Below, one piece after another: positions 19,433 through 30,925 of a stretch of DNA of 64,000 nt. The stretch is from assembly GCA_032871835.1 (NCBI GenBank), contig CM065297.1:64095253-64159252 (forward strand), read 5' to 3'. Below the pieces are notes generated by a model that did not search any database, was not told the origin of the DNA, and saw only the letters and a list, made by a program, of their open reading frames with translations. This DNA is from Dipteronia dyeriana (lineage: Eukaryota; Streptophyta; Magnoliopsida; Sapindales; Sapindaceae). Position numbers and translations under genes: made by a program. Within the stretch, counting starts at the first letter, position 1. Each line of letters starts with the position of its first letter.

Positions 19433-21107
19433 TTAAATGTAGGGATCAGGTGACTTATGCAAAAGAGAAGTCTTCTCAAGAATCTTCTCTACTACTGCCT
19501 CCTCTTCTTCTACCAGAGTCTCCTCCTCGATTTCTTCTTCCGATTCTTTTGCCTTTTTCCTTTTAGGCTCTCCACTTTTATCTTCGGTGTCTAACACACG
19601 GGCACTCCTTAGAACTATCACTGCTTTAGTTTGCTCTGACTGACTAGGAAACCTACCTAGCTCGTTCTTATACATTGTGTCGGCCACTTGCCCTAATTGT
19701 GTATCCAACTTTTTCATCGATGCCTCTAAGTTGGTGAAACTCTACCAATATAAAGGAATGAAATTGTTCAAGTTTTGGTCTGTCCGTTGTGAACTCTGAG
19801 CAAGGGTAGTCACAATGTCCTCCAGAGAAGACTTCAGGGGCTAATCTGAAACCATGTCTCTATTTCCTGAATTGTCAACTGTTTCCCACTAGACCATTGG
19901 CCTTGGTAGTTACCCCTATTATAATTCCATTGGTTTCCTCCTTGGTTGTTCTGAGCGTTGTTTGGGTCGTACCATGAGAAATTGGGATGGTTGCGCCACC
20001 CTGGGTTGTAAGAGTTAGAATATGGTCATTTCTTCCTCCTTAATAGTTTAGGGCTTGGACATCCAATGTTTCATATAGCACCATCTCTCTTCCTTGATGG
20101 TCCATATCACACAACAAGTTTGCCCCACTTTGTTGTTGACTCATATTTCTTACCATTGCCTCTACTTGCTTGGTTAGCTTAGCCATTTGTATTGCCATCT
20201 CTATGTCTTGACTAACTCCATGCTTTCTTCCCCTTCTTGAAGTTGAACTTCTATGTTGGGAGTTGAGAGCCAACGTCTCATATAATTCAAAAATCTCAGC
20301 AGCCAATTTATTGGTGATCAAACCCGCCACATGCATTGTCCACTAAAGCTTGTGTGAAGGTTGTCAACCCATCATAGAATGTACAGACCTTGTACTCATC
20401 GGTCACCATGTGACGAGGGATTTGTTCCAAAAGTTGCCTATATCTTCCCCAAGCCTTATGAAAAGGCTTATCATCTTCCTCGGTGAAGATTACAATTTGG
20501 ACCCGAATCTCCTTTATCTTCAAGGCCGGAAAGAACCTGTCAAAAAAGGCTTGGTACACTTCATCCCATGTAGTTAATGATCCCGCCCTTAAAGAACCAA
20601 ACCACACCTTAACTCCATTCTTTAGGCAATACCTAAAACATCTCATCTTTAAATGTTCTTCGGTGAGTCGGCCTATTAGGAAGGTCTTATATATGAACGA
20701 TAATCCTTCATGAATTGCGAACAATCCTTGGTTGGGTGGCCATTGAAAGAAGGAAGCATGGCAATGTGAAGTCCCTTAAGCTCATAGCTCCTAGCCGCCG
20801 CACTCAACACTATAGGTGATGGTTGATGCTTCATCATAGGTCGGCCGGATTCCCTCATAGTTATAACACCTTGGTTTTCCTTATGTGTAGGTGCTCTCGG
20901 TAGGTCCACATTCACATTCCCCTCTTGATCTTCCATTTTTGGAATCGATGTACCCTCTAGATCGATAAAGATGTCTATACCCTCAAATGGCCTAGCAAGC
21001 CGACCTACTCGATTTATGTTGTCGATGACTAGAATCAAATTTCTTTCAAGAGAACGGCGACCGTGCATACACCTGTAGCTCTGAAACACCAAAAACAAAA
21101 ATACCAC
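19433..21107 (-). pseudogene. H gag, Athila-type
   Basis: The central part (20308-20724) has WFGSLRAGSLTTWDEVYQA, FFPALKIKEIRVQI, FHKAWGRYRQLL and FYDGLTTFTQALVD, the core of Ty3/gypsy gag of the Athila branch. It follows an N-terminal segment (20676-21107) with PSFNGHPTKD and precedes AGLITNKLAAEIFELYE (20040-20336). The tail (19433-19717) has LDTQLGQVADTMYKNELGRF and an acidic run. At least two frameshifts (near 20690 and 20320) and stops around 19860-19890 break the gene. Athila gag is normally one frame. Confidence 0.8.
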
Positions 21108-21212
21108 ATAAGTAAAAAGAAACTAAAAAGAAATAAAACTAAACTACTAAAACAAATGGCATACACACTACCAAAATCAAACTAACTCGATTCAACTAAA
21201 AAATCTACGCCG

Positions 21213-21236
21213 ATCCCCGGTAGAGATGCCAAAATT
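21213..21236 (-). promoter_or_regulatory. H primer-binding site, decayed
   Basis: The minus strand reads TTTTGGCATCTCTACCGGGG next to the LTR end, followed by ATCGGCG. It resembles the TTTTGGCGCCGTTGCCGGGGATCG site typical of Athila, with several changes. Confidence 0.65.
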
Positions 21237-21239
21237 TAT

Positions 21240-22670
21240 TGCAGTATTTTACTTCTGGTCAATTTAAAAGAAACGTTTGTTCACTAGAATCGGTGATTCT
21301 ACTAGTTGAACGCTAATTAGTCGAATGAAATCCTAATCTAAGTGCACGAAAAATAAATGGCATAATGCTTGTTTAAAATAAAAATGATTAGTTAACCAAC
21401 TTTTGCAAACTAAAAACTAAATTAACACAAAAGTTCACACAAGAGATGAATGACGAAAGAAACGCTAGGGAATCAATGTAACCTACTAAAACTATTCAAT
21501 GTAATCCACAAATCCCATTAAAGCTCTTCAATCCAACTATTAGGGTTTGTTGAGAGTAACATGTAAAGTATTTGGTCCTTTCCTAAACTCACACAAGGTC
21601 ATGTAAAGAGGTAAGATTAGAACCAGTTGTAATTAAACCTCTAAGCCTAATTAAACTTAGCAAGGTCATCCATATGAACATTATCTCAACAATTAAGCTT
21701 ATGGTTAAATCTTAAATGGGATGGTATCCTACATTTAATCCTCAACCTCATGTATAAACTAAACCCAACACACAAAATCATTGAGATCACAACTGAATAT
21801 GAGGTAGGGAATTAGAGCAAATATTTCAATAAAAGAGAATAATAGTGAAGTGAATAAAAATATTAGATTAAGGATTACATGAATTGTTTAACTGATCACA
21901 ACAATCCCCTAGCTTAGGAGTTTAGTTACACATCAAAAAGGCTAAAGAAAACATAAAAGAGTTAAAGAAGAAACCCAAGTTGGTCATTTAAGGATTCTTG
22001 TCTTGTAGGCTTCCTCTTCTTGACTCCTAAGCTCTAAGATGGTTGGTAGTTGTATGAGTGTGTAGGTAGGTATGGATGGTGATAGGAATGTCAAAAGGTT
22101 GTTGGGTGGATATTCTTGTGTGGCCAATTGTTACCTCACTATCATTATAAAAGAGTATTTATATGGGATCTAAATAGGGCAAGAAAGCAATATAGAGATG
22201 CATGCAAAAGTGTTGTCGCATCGTTGAATGTCATTGATACACAGGCGAGACTTTGGTGCGGCATTTCATTCTTCTTACATTGGCATCTTGATTGAACGAC
22301 ACTTAATACGCGAGAATTGATGTCACTTCCTTAGTCGTGTATCTCCAGGTGACAACTGTCGACGCGATAGTCCGTCCTCAAGTCCACTTCTTTTCCTTCA
22401 TGCGACATCAACGACACTTAGGAAGTAAGAATTATTGTCGCTTGTTTAGTCACATTTTCCGAAGCGACAAACCTTGTTATTACACTCCGGCTCTTCTTTC
22501 ATTAGCTTCCTATTTTAAGCCGTTTTGGATCCCAACTTCAATTCTTTTCACCCCATTTTTCCCCTGGTAATAAAACCTGTAAAAACCCTCAATTGAGCTA
22601 TTAAACACTTGATTTTACCCGAGATTTGAGCTATAAACATAGGAAAGGGGACCCAAAATCAAGTGTTATC
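21240..22670 (-). repeat. H 5' LTR
   Basis: This LTR of about 1.43 kb lies between the primer site and the G1 gag boundary. The plus-strand start is TGCAGTATT; the other end, near TCAAGTGTTATC, is set only by where G1 homology begins, so it is uncertain by a few bases. A minus-strand TATA box ATATAAATAC lies at 22155-22164. The GTCGC/GCGAC array occupies 22205-22480 in U3. No partner LTR is left in the window. Confidence 0.65.
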
Positions 22671-23640
22671 GTTGGTCGATCAAGCTTTGAGAAAAAATCC
22701 ATGCTTCCAGCGCCCAGCTTTCTGAACCAAGTCTATGCATAGCTGGTCAAGGTTGTAGGGAACATCCTTCACATGGCAGCCCTGGTAGTATTATGGACTT
22801 CCATCTGCTGGACAAAGCTCTCCAAATGACTTAGAGGATCTTCTGTACATAAGAACTTGTATGCCGGTATCTTGAATTTTAGTAGGAGCTTGGCTTCCCT
22901 GATCCTTTTGGTGAAGAGGGCATTCATTTCACTTAAAGGATCCTTCTTGGCTTCCTTTTATTTCCCCTTCTTTATTTGTTGGATCTCTTTCTTCAGCATT
23001 GCCAGCTGATCCCTCAGGCGCTTGTTCCAATGGTTCTAGGAATCAACCTCGGATCCCTCACTATTGGACCCCTTAGATAAACTGGAGATTTCTACCAGGT
23101 CTTCTTCACGAGGGGGATTTTCCAAGGGGTTTCGTAGGCTGCCTCCCTTTCTAGCCCAGGCTTTTTTCCTAAAGGCTACCAGGTGAGGGGGATCATGTTG
23201 TTCTTACAGTAGGATATCTACTGCAGATTTGACTTGTCAAGGTTAGTTAAACAATGGTCAGTAAGGAACCGGGGGCATAGGCCCTAACTTATCTCCGATC
23301 GAGGGTTGAGGTCCTGTCCTGTTACCGACCGATACCGATGGGGAAAGTCCCATCTGGTCAAAGGTAGGCTGTCGGGATCCAGGTCTGCTTGTTTTCTATT
23401 CAATATAGGGATTTGCTAGCTGAGTTATGATTCCTTCAGCTAGCAAATGAAGACGGACGTTCTCTACGAAGGCTGCTGCCTATCGTTCAAGCACGGCCTG
23501 GCTTATCACTAGGGGTCTTAACACCCATGCAGTTGTCAGTTGTACTGAAGCCTGGCTATGATGTATAGACTTCTTACCATTCATTGGAATTTTTTGGGTT
23601 GATACGGAAGATTGTTGCTCCAAAGCCTCGGGCTATCCCT
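22671..23640 (-). pseudogene. G1 gag remnant
   Basis: The minus-strand reading shows KRLRDQLAMLKKEIQQIKK, then KLLLKFKIPAYKFL, TEDPLSHLESFVQQMEVHNT and DQLCIDLVQKAGRWKHGFF, the N-terminal part of Tat-type gag. The first section (23260-23640) matches the E gag start at 57332-57760. Stops interrupt it several times. It ends at the H LTR, which was inserted into this gene. Confidence 0.75.
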
Positions 23641-23710
23641 GGGAAGATCGAAGCTTCATAGTTCCAATAGAACAAATAACACATAAAGCTTGTATAAACT
23701 GGGTGTAGGT

Positions 23711-23734
23711 GTTCCCACAGATGGCACCAGAAAG
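23711..23734 (-). promoter_or_regulatory. G1 primer-binding site
   Basis: The minus strand reads TGGTGCCATCTGTGGGAAC just after the LTR end. The corresponding site in E is TGGCACCGTCTGTGGGAAC. This TGGCGCCGTCTGTGGGAA-like site is usual in plant gypsy elements. Confidence 0.8.
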
Positions 23735-24942
23735 TGTTAACCAAAAATTCACTCAGGGTGAGGAATTTTAGCTAGCACCCTCGAGACCACTACCTCGGAG
23801 GTTGCAGACGGGGGTGGCACCTTCGGTACCAGGTTTATGCGTGTGATAGTGGAGATGAAAATGGGTGACAACACTATGTATTAAAGATATGTAAAGGAAA
23901 ATGGCATTGTTTTATTGTTGTTGAATGACTCAAACGTAATGTACATATATCACTCAAAATATTCGACCTTTCTTGGACACAAAGAAGGTGGCAGCTTTGT
24001 GCCTATCGGTAAGTAGATAAAATGGAAGTCTTGTTCTCCTTAGAGAATTTAGGCCAAAATAAAATTCTGTTCACTGCTAGTGAATGTAGGTTCTGATTTT
24101 CACCTCTCCACGACCTGTATTCAGGATACATATCCCCCATCGACGTGCTCTGATCAATGTATTTATACAAGGTCTAATTAGATTTAACTCGTTATTTTTC
24201 CGCCATGCATATCTCAATCAAATCCTCCCTTATCGGTCAGGATCTTCCGTTTAAATGTAATTGACTTTTGTTAATCAACGGATTCGAGGATATTTCGGAG
24301 AGAGATAAGTTTGTTTCCTCATTGAACTCAATGACTTGATCTGCACGTATGTAGTGGTTTAACGTACGTTGGAGTGTAGATATTATCATGTGTGTCGTCA
24401 TGGTGAGATGCCTCATAAAGGTCATCAACTACAACACTTGCTACATGGAATAGCGAGGTACTTCTCTGTACCCGTCTTGACATCTAGAGTTGGATCTGAC
24501 CCTTCCAAGTCTCTTTTGGAGCTTGGCATGACTGTGTTGGCATTCTTCAACAGCGACGGAGCTTTACTTGCTTCCTCCTTCTTGTCTAGACAGTTTAGGT
24601 TCGTCCCCTGGTGAAACGGAGAGATACTGTTGGGAAAACTTATCGTCCTGAAGGTCTCTTTATGCAACTGGAAAGGGTAGCATGCTTTTGGGGAGGATAA
24701 GAGATATTTCGACCTTGGGGAGCTTAGGTCCTTCTATGTCGCCCTTGCTTCGGGCTCGTGTTTCGATGTAGGGAGCTTGATTCGATCACGGGTATAGGCA
24801 ACCTCGCTTTGCTTCTGCGGGGTCGTATAGTAGCTCGACCCCAAGAACCTGGTACATTGTTACATAAGCTGAGATTTGGACCCCTGCTTGGAAGATGGAA
24901 AATTTACCTTTGGTCCCTAACCAAATTTGGCTATTCACAACA
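23735..24942 (-). repeat. G1 5' LTR
   Basis: This 1208-bp LTR starts TGTTAACC and ends TTCACAACA in plus orientation. It shares its first part with the E LTRs (AAAATTC, CTCAGG, GAGACCACT, CGGTACC) but is clearly diverged. It is followed by AGTAT, the duplicated target. Confidence 0.8.
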
Positions 24943-26366
24943 AGTATTTCTAACGGCTTACCTTTATTTTCGATGGGGATTGGATATCGAAAAAAGTCAA
25001 ACGATAAAAAAATATGACGCACCATCAACTTCTTGGCACCATATCACCTCATCACCCAAGCTAAACTCCATGCATTTTATGTGGCTCAAACCCATGGCCT
25101 AGATGATTGATAGCCATTACTCATACCATTTTTGCTATAAATTTATATTTTATTTATTTTGTTTACTTTATATATATATAATATTGATATGTTTGCATAC
25201 TATCCAATTAAATATATTTTTTGTATAATGTTTAAATATAACTATTGATATTGTTTTTTAGAATAATATTTTATTAAAATATTTCCCTTATCATATAGGA
25301 AATTACATTTCACTGCTACTTTATCTTGAAGTAAGAAACATATATACATCCATGTTGATTTTTTTTTATAATCAACATTTTACTAAAAAAATTAATAAAT
25401 TTTATAAATTAATAATTTAAACTTATTTCAGTAAAATTTATAATTATTTTGTATGATAAACAAATAGATATTAAAAAAATTATTATAGTGTTTTTTATTA
25501 AAAAAAATATGATATAGTTGTGTCACTAAACATAATTATAAATAACTAAATATTCTAGTAATTACTAATAATTTTGCTATATATTATATTTATTTAATTT
25601 AGTCAGATGTATACATAAAGTATAATTCTTATTAGTACCATTGTTTTGTCCCCAAATGCGAGTTCCTATTGCCTAATTTTCTTGCAACGATCACTAATAA
25701 ATTTAATTTTTATTTTTACATTATCTATGACATATTATATAAAAAATTCAAAAATAAATCAGAATATTTTATGAAAAAATTGACAAAATGATTTTGCTGA
25801 AAAAAATAGTGATAAATAACAAATAACACATATAGTGATACATTTAAAATATTGACCTACAAGTCACTTTTTTTTTTTTGTGTATAAATTTTTATATACA
25901 TTCCATTATAATTTACTAATTAATATTATAACAATAAATTAATTATTTTTCCATGATAATGCCATAATAAATAATGTAGAATATGGTACTACTTTATTTC
26001 CGATGGCACAAAAAAATGTCGTTGGAAATGTGGACTATTTCCAACGGCCATTACACCATCAGAAATGTTGTATTATTTTTTCCTTATTTCAACAGTATAA
26101 AGACTATTTTCGATGGTTATTGGGCTGTCGGAAATGTGGTATTACATTTTTGCTCATTTCTGATGGCACGGTTTGCACCATCGGAAATGCAAACAACATT
26201 GACAGCTTATTTGACTATTTCCGAGGGTTATTGGGCCGTTGTAAATGTGGTATTATATTTTGACTCATTTCGACAACACTAATATGGTCGTCTGAAAAGG
26301 TACCATTACCGACAGCAATTATTGTCGTCGGAAATAGTTCATCACTAATAGATATTTTTTTATAGT
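24943..26366. mobile_element. CACTA-like repeat L, copy 1 (right part)
   Basis: It aligns with 31100-31868 and onward with 44276-44567. The far end (25978-26366) carries many TTTCCGACGG / CCGTCGGAAAT-type words in both orientations, the subterminal pattern of plant CACTA elements. It finishes TTTTTTTATAGTA, a decayed form of the usual TTCTTGTAGTG end. A stretch at 25030-25110 contains CTCAAACCCATGGCC, which in copy 2 reads CTCGAACCCGTGACC and resembles a pol III B box on the minus strand. No transposase frame is seen; the middle is AT-rich. The left part was displaced by G1. Confidence 0.65.
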
Positions 26367-27942
26367 AAATGATTTGGCAACATTGTAATACATTCATTTT
26401 AATTGTATATGATTTTCATGATTTAAATGAATGTATTATAATGATACCACATCATTTGGACAAAGTAGAATTACTCTTTGAAAAAAAAAAAACAACCAAC
26501 TGCTATAAAAATGATTTTTGAATTTCCAACTAGGCAATTGTGATTTTTTTTCCTTTCTCAAAAGCTTCATATATAATGGAACTAATACAATTAGACCTTT
26601 TATAAATTGAGGTATTTCAAAGGCACAATCAAACACGCTCTAAAGTTGAATTTTAAAATGATACCCTAAAGAGTAGCGATTTTTGTACCCTTCAAAATTT
26701 ATATGTACACCCAAAATCAACATCTTTTTAAAATTTCAATATTACAGCTAAATGAAATTGTTAAATTGATTAATATAAATAACTTGTGCATCATATTAAC
26801 AAAATATTTAATATTTTGAATATTTTAACAAATATATAACTACCTACACAAATAAAAAGATTATCTTTTTAAATTAAATTACTATTTATTTAAAATCATA
26901 AATATTAACTATCGATTATAAAAATATCAAGATGAGTAAATCTTTGAAGTTAATTAAAAACAAATCATCATCTTTAATTTTAAGCACAAAGCAGATCATA
27001 TAATTGTACTAACTGGAATTGTATCGTTAGAAAAAGAAAATTTGTAGAACAGTGCTTCTGAAGAGAAGAGAAAATAAAATAAAATAAATATAAGGAAAAA
27101 AAAAACTCCATCTGGAGCATCTCCAGGTTTTGGATTCTAGGAGGAGGTGTGGATCTTTCAAAGGATTATTATTATTATTTGTTTTTTTTTTCAATTTCAT
27201 TTAACTATTTTATAACTCCTTAATTTATAATATTTTTTAAAAAGAAGAGAGACGAGATTTTTGGAGTCCAAGACAAACTTTAGAAAATGAGGTTCTCGAT
27301 AATCTTTGTATGTTTTACTTGATTATTATTTTCTTTGTCTAGCAATTACTTATAAAAATCAATATTGAAACTAAAGGCCATAACACGACAAAATAGTAAA
27401 TAAAAAGTTACTAGAATAAAAAAAATTAATTGCATCAAATAATATACAATGTAAGCCTTACTCGTCTCATATTTTTTACATCAAAAGTACGAATTTAATT
27501 TACATAAAAAAAGGGTTTTAGAAAAAGAAAAAGAAAATGTATTGATTTAATTACTTTCGAAACAGCAACATCTGAATTTTCGTATCTTTATTTTTGCAAG
27601 AGATATAATGAAGGATTATTTATGACAAACATGAGTATTGTTAGGATTCAAAACTTTTGATCCAATATTGTTATTGTCAAAACGATGAATGGGTTTCAAT
27701 TGGTGAGCCTTTTATAAAAAATAAAATACATATGTATTGTGTACGGTGGGTCATTTTTAAATTCATTTACGAGTTAGGAGTGCCCTCTAAAGTTGTAAGC
27801 TTGTTGCTTAGTGAATCCTTTTGTTAAAAAAAAAAAAACCCCATATTCAACAGTTTGTGTGATTGTTACTAATAAATATTGAAAAATTTCTTTGCACTAC
27901 ATAGTAAAAATCACTTTAGTATCTTCTATCTTCACCATGTCT
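26367..27942. other. AT-rich intergenic DNA
   Basis: No gene, RNA or complete element is recognised. A foldback lies at 26386-26438 (17-base arms, about 19-base loop). The rest is A/T-rich with simple runs. It may be host intergenic DNA or an old, unrecognisable element. Confidence 0.6.
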
Positions 27943-28469
27943 CACTACAAAAAAAAAAAGGTCTATTGGAATGATTTTTTTTCATCCCAATAGCTCAAAA
28001 TTCGTCCCTATAGACCTATTGGGACAAATAAAATTCTTTCCAAAATCCGTCGCCTAAGGGGTGTCGCAATGGCCTCTTTGGGACAAAAATTTAAATTCGT
28101 CCATATAGAGTATCTATTGGGATGAAACAAAAAATAAATTAAAAAATTAGATTTTTAGGGATGAAATTTAGATTTTATCCCAAAAGATATACTATTAGGA
28201 CGACCCTTCCACCATGTCTTTGGTGGTATACTATTGGGACGATCTAATCCCTTCCACCATGTCTTTGGTGGGTTCGACATGATCAACAATGTGAATGGTG
28301 GGCACGCTTTACAACCGGACCAAGTATGCCAATTTGATATTATTTGTACAAAATTCATATATAACCTATTAAGTTGTTAAATTTTCATTGATGATTTTAA
28401 ATCAAAGTCTTATTAGAAAAAATAATTGTTTGATAAATTTTAATTTTAATGCACTAATCAAAATTTTAA

Positions 28470-28725
28470 ATTCAATGATGGTTGTGCACATCCCTTTCAC
28501 ACCTAGTGGTCAGAGGTTCGAATCTCACCATATACATTTTACAAGTATATATGGAAAGTTTTCTCTCGATTTGTGGAAGCAGCCTTCTCTTCGGTTGTGA
28601 CAGTTGTAGTCCATATATAACATCTCCCTGATAGTGGGAGTAATATTCTAGGTTGTACCTGTAGAATCTAATTAATCTCGCTAGGTACCAACAATAGTTG
28701 TATTTCAAAAAAAAAATATTATTAT
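28470..28725 (+). mobile_element. tRNA-type SINE (K1) within J
   Basis: A pol III B box GGTTCGAATCT lies at about 28514, preceded by an A-box-like GATGGTTGTGCACATCCC at about 28477. It ends in a run of A after GTATTTC near 28715. AAAATTTTAA occurs directly before (28460-28469) and after (28726-28735), a likely target duplication, though such AT-rich words are weak evidence. Confidence 0.6.
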
Positions 28726-30103
28726 AAAATTTTAATTTCTATTGGGACGATTATTTTTCGTCTTTTTACATTCGATGGTGTGGATCTCAATCCATTACAC
28801 TACACAACTCCAACTTTGATAAATAATGCAAAACTATTTATATATCGTGTAAATAAGTTTCTAAATTAAATTTGTATTGAACAAATTTTTTAAAAAATAT
28901 TACTAGATTATTTAAATAGATTCCAGTTATCTTTATAATTATTTTGTATGATATACAAATGGCTATTAAATACATTTATTAGATAATATTTTATTAAATT
29001 GTTAGATCATTGGTTACAAGAATGAATCATGATTGAAACTCCCACTTCAGTGGAAATTTCCCTCCACATTTACGATTTAATGAGTAAATTCATCCCAACT
29101 TACGTCGCCTAAGATGGGTCACAATAGGTTCCTTGGGACGAAAATTAAAATTCGTCTGAAATACAACCTATAGAAACAAAATAATATAGGGACAATTTTT
29201 CTTTCGTCCCTATAAAATATCTATATGGACAAAATTTGGAAAAAAACAAAACTTGTTTGTTTGGAACCCTATCATCCCACTACCTACCCAACCCCAGCTC
29301 ACTCTCATCACAACCTTCCATTGAGCCTCATTTAATGTTTAGCGTCGAACCACTCACCTGTAACTGAAGCAAAGCTTATCCACTTTGCTATTGTTTAGAA
29401 TTTATTAATTAAAGTATACTATTTATATAGAACATCTATATGTTATTTAATTTTTGTTATAGATTAATTCCAATAATTTATTTTCTTGTTAAAAAAATAT
29501 TTATTGTAACATTTAATTAAACTATTTTTCTTAAATCATATATTGTCAGATGAAATGGTCTATCGTTAATCGTACACGGAATAGAGAGACTCTCTTTACA
29601 TTTTTCAACTTAATCGACAAATGTAATATTTGAATTCCTATCACAAAAGGAAGGATAAATGTGCAACAACTTTTCTAAAAAGTAGTTTTGTATTTTAGAT
29701 TTTTATTTATTATATTTATAAAAGTATATGTATAAGTTTTTGTAATTTTTTGAATTAATCTACAGTAAATAATATAAAAATTGAAGCAAATTTAATTGTG
29801 ATCTTTGTTTCTTAAGAAAAACTTTAAAAAATAAAGATAAAAATGAAAAATATAATCTCGATAAATCATTATCATATATAAATATTATTTTTGTCTTAAT
29901 AAAATAACTTCTATAATTTTTTTTTCTTTTCTTTCCAAAAAAAAAATGTCAAACATTTTAGGGACGGATAATTTTCGTCCCAATAGACTTTCAGCTGGGG
30001 CGAACTATTTATTTCGTCCCAATACACATCCTATTGGAACAAATTACTTTCGTATCTAAAAGCCTCGTTAGTTTTGCACTTTTTAGGGACAAACAATTTT
30101 TTT

Positions 30104-30165
30104 CGTCCCAATAGACGTTCTATTGGGACGAATTTTTTCGTCCCAATAGACGTTCTATTGGGACG
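30104..30165. repeat. Doubled palindrome in the J subterminal region
   Basis: CGTCCCAATAGACGTTCTAT followed by TGGGACG is a near-perfect inverted repeat at 30104-30130 and recurs identically at 30139-30165, a 35-bp period. It is part of the subterminal array to which CACTA transposases bind in characterised elements. Confidence 0.75.
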
Positions 30166-30306
30166 AATTTTTTCGTCCCTAAAGGTTTCCTTAGGTTTGA
30201 AATTTTAGGGACGAATATGTTATTACGTCCCAATAGATGTTCTGTTGGGACAAAAAAAATTCGTCCCAAAAAATTTTCGTCCCTATAGGCCAATTTTCTT
30301 GTAATG

Positions 30307-30925
30307 TCTTTCTTCTCACTTTTCTATTATATTTCTCTCACTCTTTCTCAGCAGACCTGGGTGAAAGACGAACATAATTAGATTTAGGCACAAAATAGTA
30401 GTTTGGCATTGCTCTAAGTGATAGGGATTTCAAAAAATGAACAAATCTAGCTCATCATTTTTGTTCAATGTGTATAAAACTTTTACTTTAATTGCTTCAT
30501 ATTGTCTTTGTAAATTATGAGATGAGGTTGGTTCGATGGTAAAACCCTTCACACCTACACCACAAGGTTACGGATTCGAATCCTCCCCTTCCGAAAAACC
30601 CTGAATTTATGTAATGCAATGCTTCAAAAAAAATATCATTCATTTAATGGGTTTTGGTTTTGGTTGTATGTTACAATAATTAAAGATACAGTGAAAAACC
30701 AAATTAAAAAAAAAATGCTTAAAAATATGATGCAGTTGTAAAATAACGTGTTTCAAGTTGCAAAGCAACGATGTCTACAAACCATGATTCTTCTTTTACG
30801 TTGGCAACGTCACTCTCTAAGTCATCATCTGCTCATTCTTTTCGGCGTCTTCTCTCTCTTTGACTTGTTAGAAAGCAATGGAAAAGAAACAAAAATGGGC
30901 CATTTTGGCACTTTACACCTCTAAA
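30307..30925. other. Intergenic DNA
   Basis: Apart from a SINE at 30520-30633 nothing is recognised. This is the continuation of 26367-27942 across J. Confidence 0.6.
30520..30633 (+). mobile_element. tRNA-type SINE (K2)
   Basis: The A-box-like GGTTGGTTCGATGGTAAAA at about 30526 and B box GGATTCGAATCCTCC at about 30572 have tRNA spacing. It ends in CTTCAAAAAAAA. A clear target duplication was not found. Confidence 0.55.

Larger units (their letters stand above)
15652..22670 (-). mobile_element. Athila-like Ty3/gypsy element H without pol
   Basis: On the minus strand: an LTR (21240-22670), a decayed primer site, an Athila-type gag (19433-21107), a coiled-coil and zinc-knuckle remnant, a promoter-like region (17930-18290) and an extra ORF (16164-17391). 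Protease, reverse transcriptase, RNase H and integrase are absent between gag and the extra ORF. The right end abuts the G1 gag at about 22670. The left LTR is missing, lost with the B junction. Athila assignment rests on the gag sequence and the CCGGGGATCG part of the primer site. Confidence 0.78.
1..24942 (-). mobile_element. Ty3/gypsy Tat-like element G1, gag to integrase, heavily interrupted
   Basis: Reading right to left on the minus strand the pieces are 5' LTR (23735-24942), primer site, gag remnant (22671-23640), end of reverse transcriptase (12282-13045), RNase H and the integrase zinc-binding region (1-905). That is the gag-pol order of Ty3/gypsy. The sequences resemble element E at 47123-59082 domain by domain. 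The five bases after the LTR, AGTAT (24943-24947), also occur at the matching place in L copy 2, so G1 sits inside L copy 1; its other end is outside the window. Element A splits its RNase H. B plus H replace its protease and N-terminal reverse transcriptase. All reading frames are broken, so it is a relic. Confidence 0.85.
27943..30306. mobile_element. Non-autonomous CACTA element J
   Basis: It begins CACTACAAAAAAAAAAAGG and its other end, read inward on the minus strand, is CATTACAAGAAAATTGGCC; the two share the following CTATNGG as well. The 3-bp sequence TCT flanks both ends (27940-27942, 30307-30309). Both ends are packed with GGGACGAA / TTCGTCCC and CTATTGGGAC words. The 2.36-kb body encodes no transposase and contains a SINE. 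A CCTTCCACCATGTCTTTGG segment is doubled at about 28205-28275. Confidence 0.85.

Noticed and set aside
28155..28358. Short ORF with a repeated PPKTWWKG segment in J
   Set aside because: It is the translation of the doubled CCTTCCACCATGTCTTTGG segment and has no domain; chance frame in a DNA element.
28510..28530. A functional tRNA gene at the B box
   Set aside because: No cloverleaf can be formed around GGTTCGAATCT; acceptor and anticodon arms are absent, and an A-rich tail points to a SINE.
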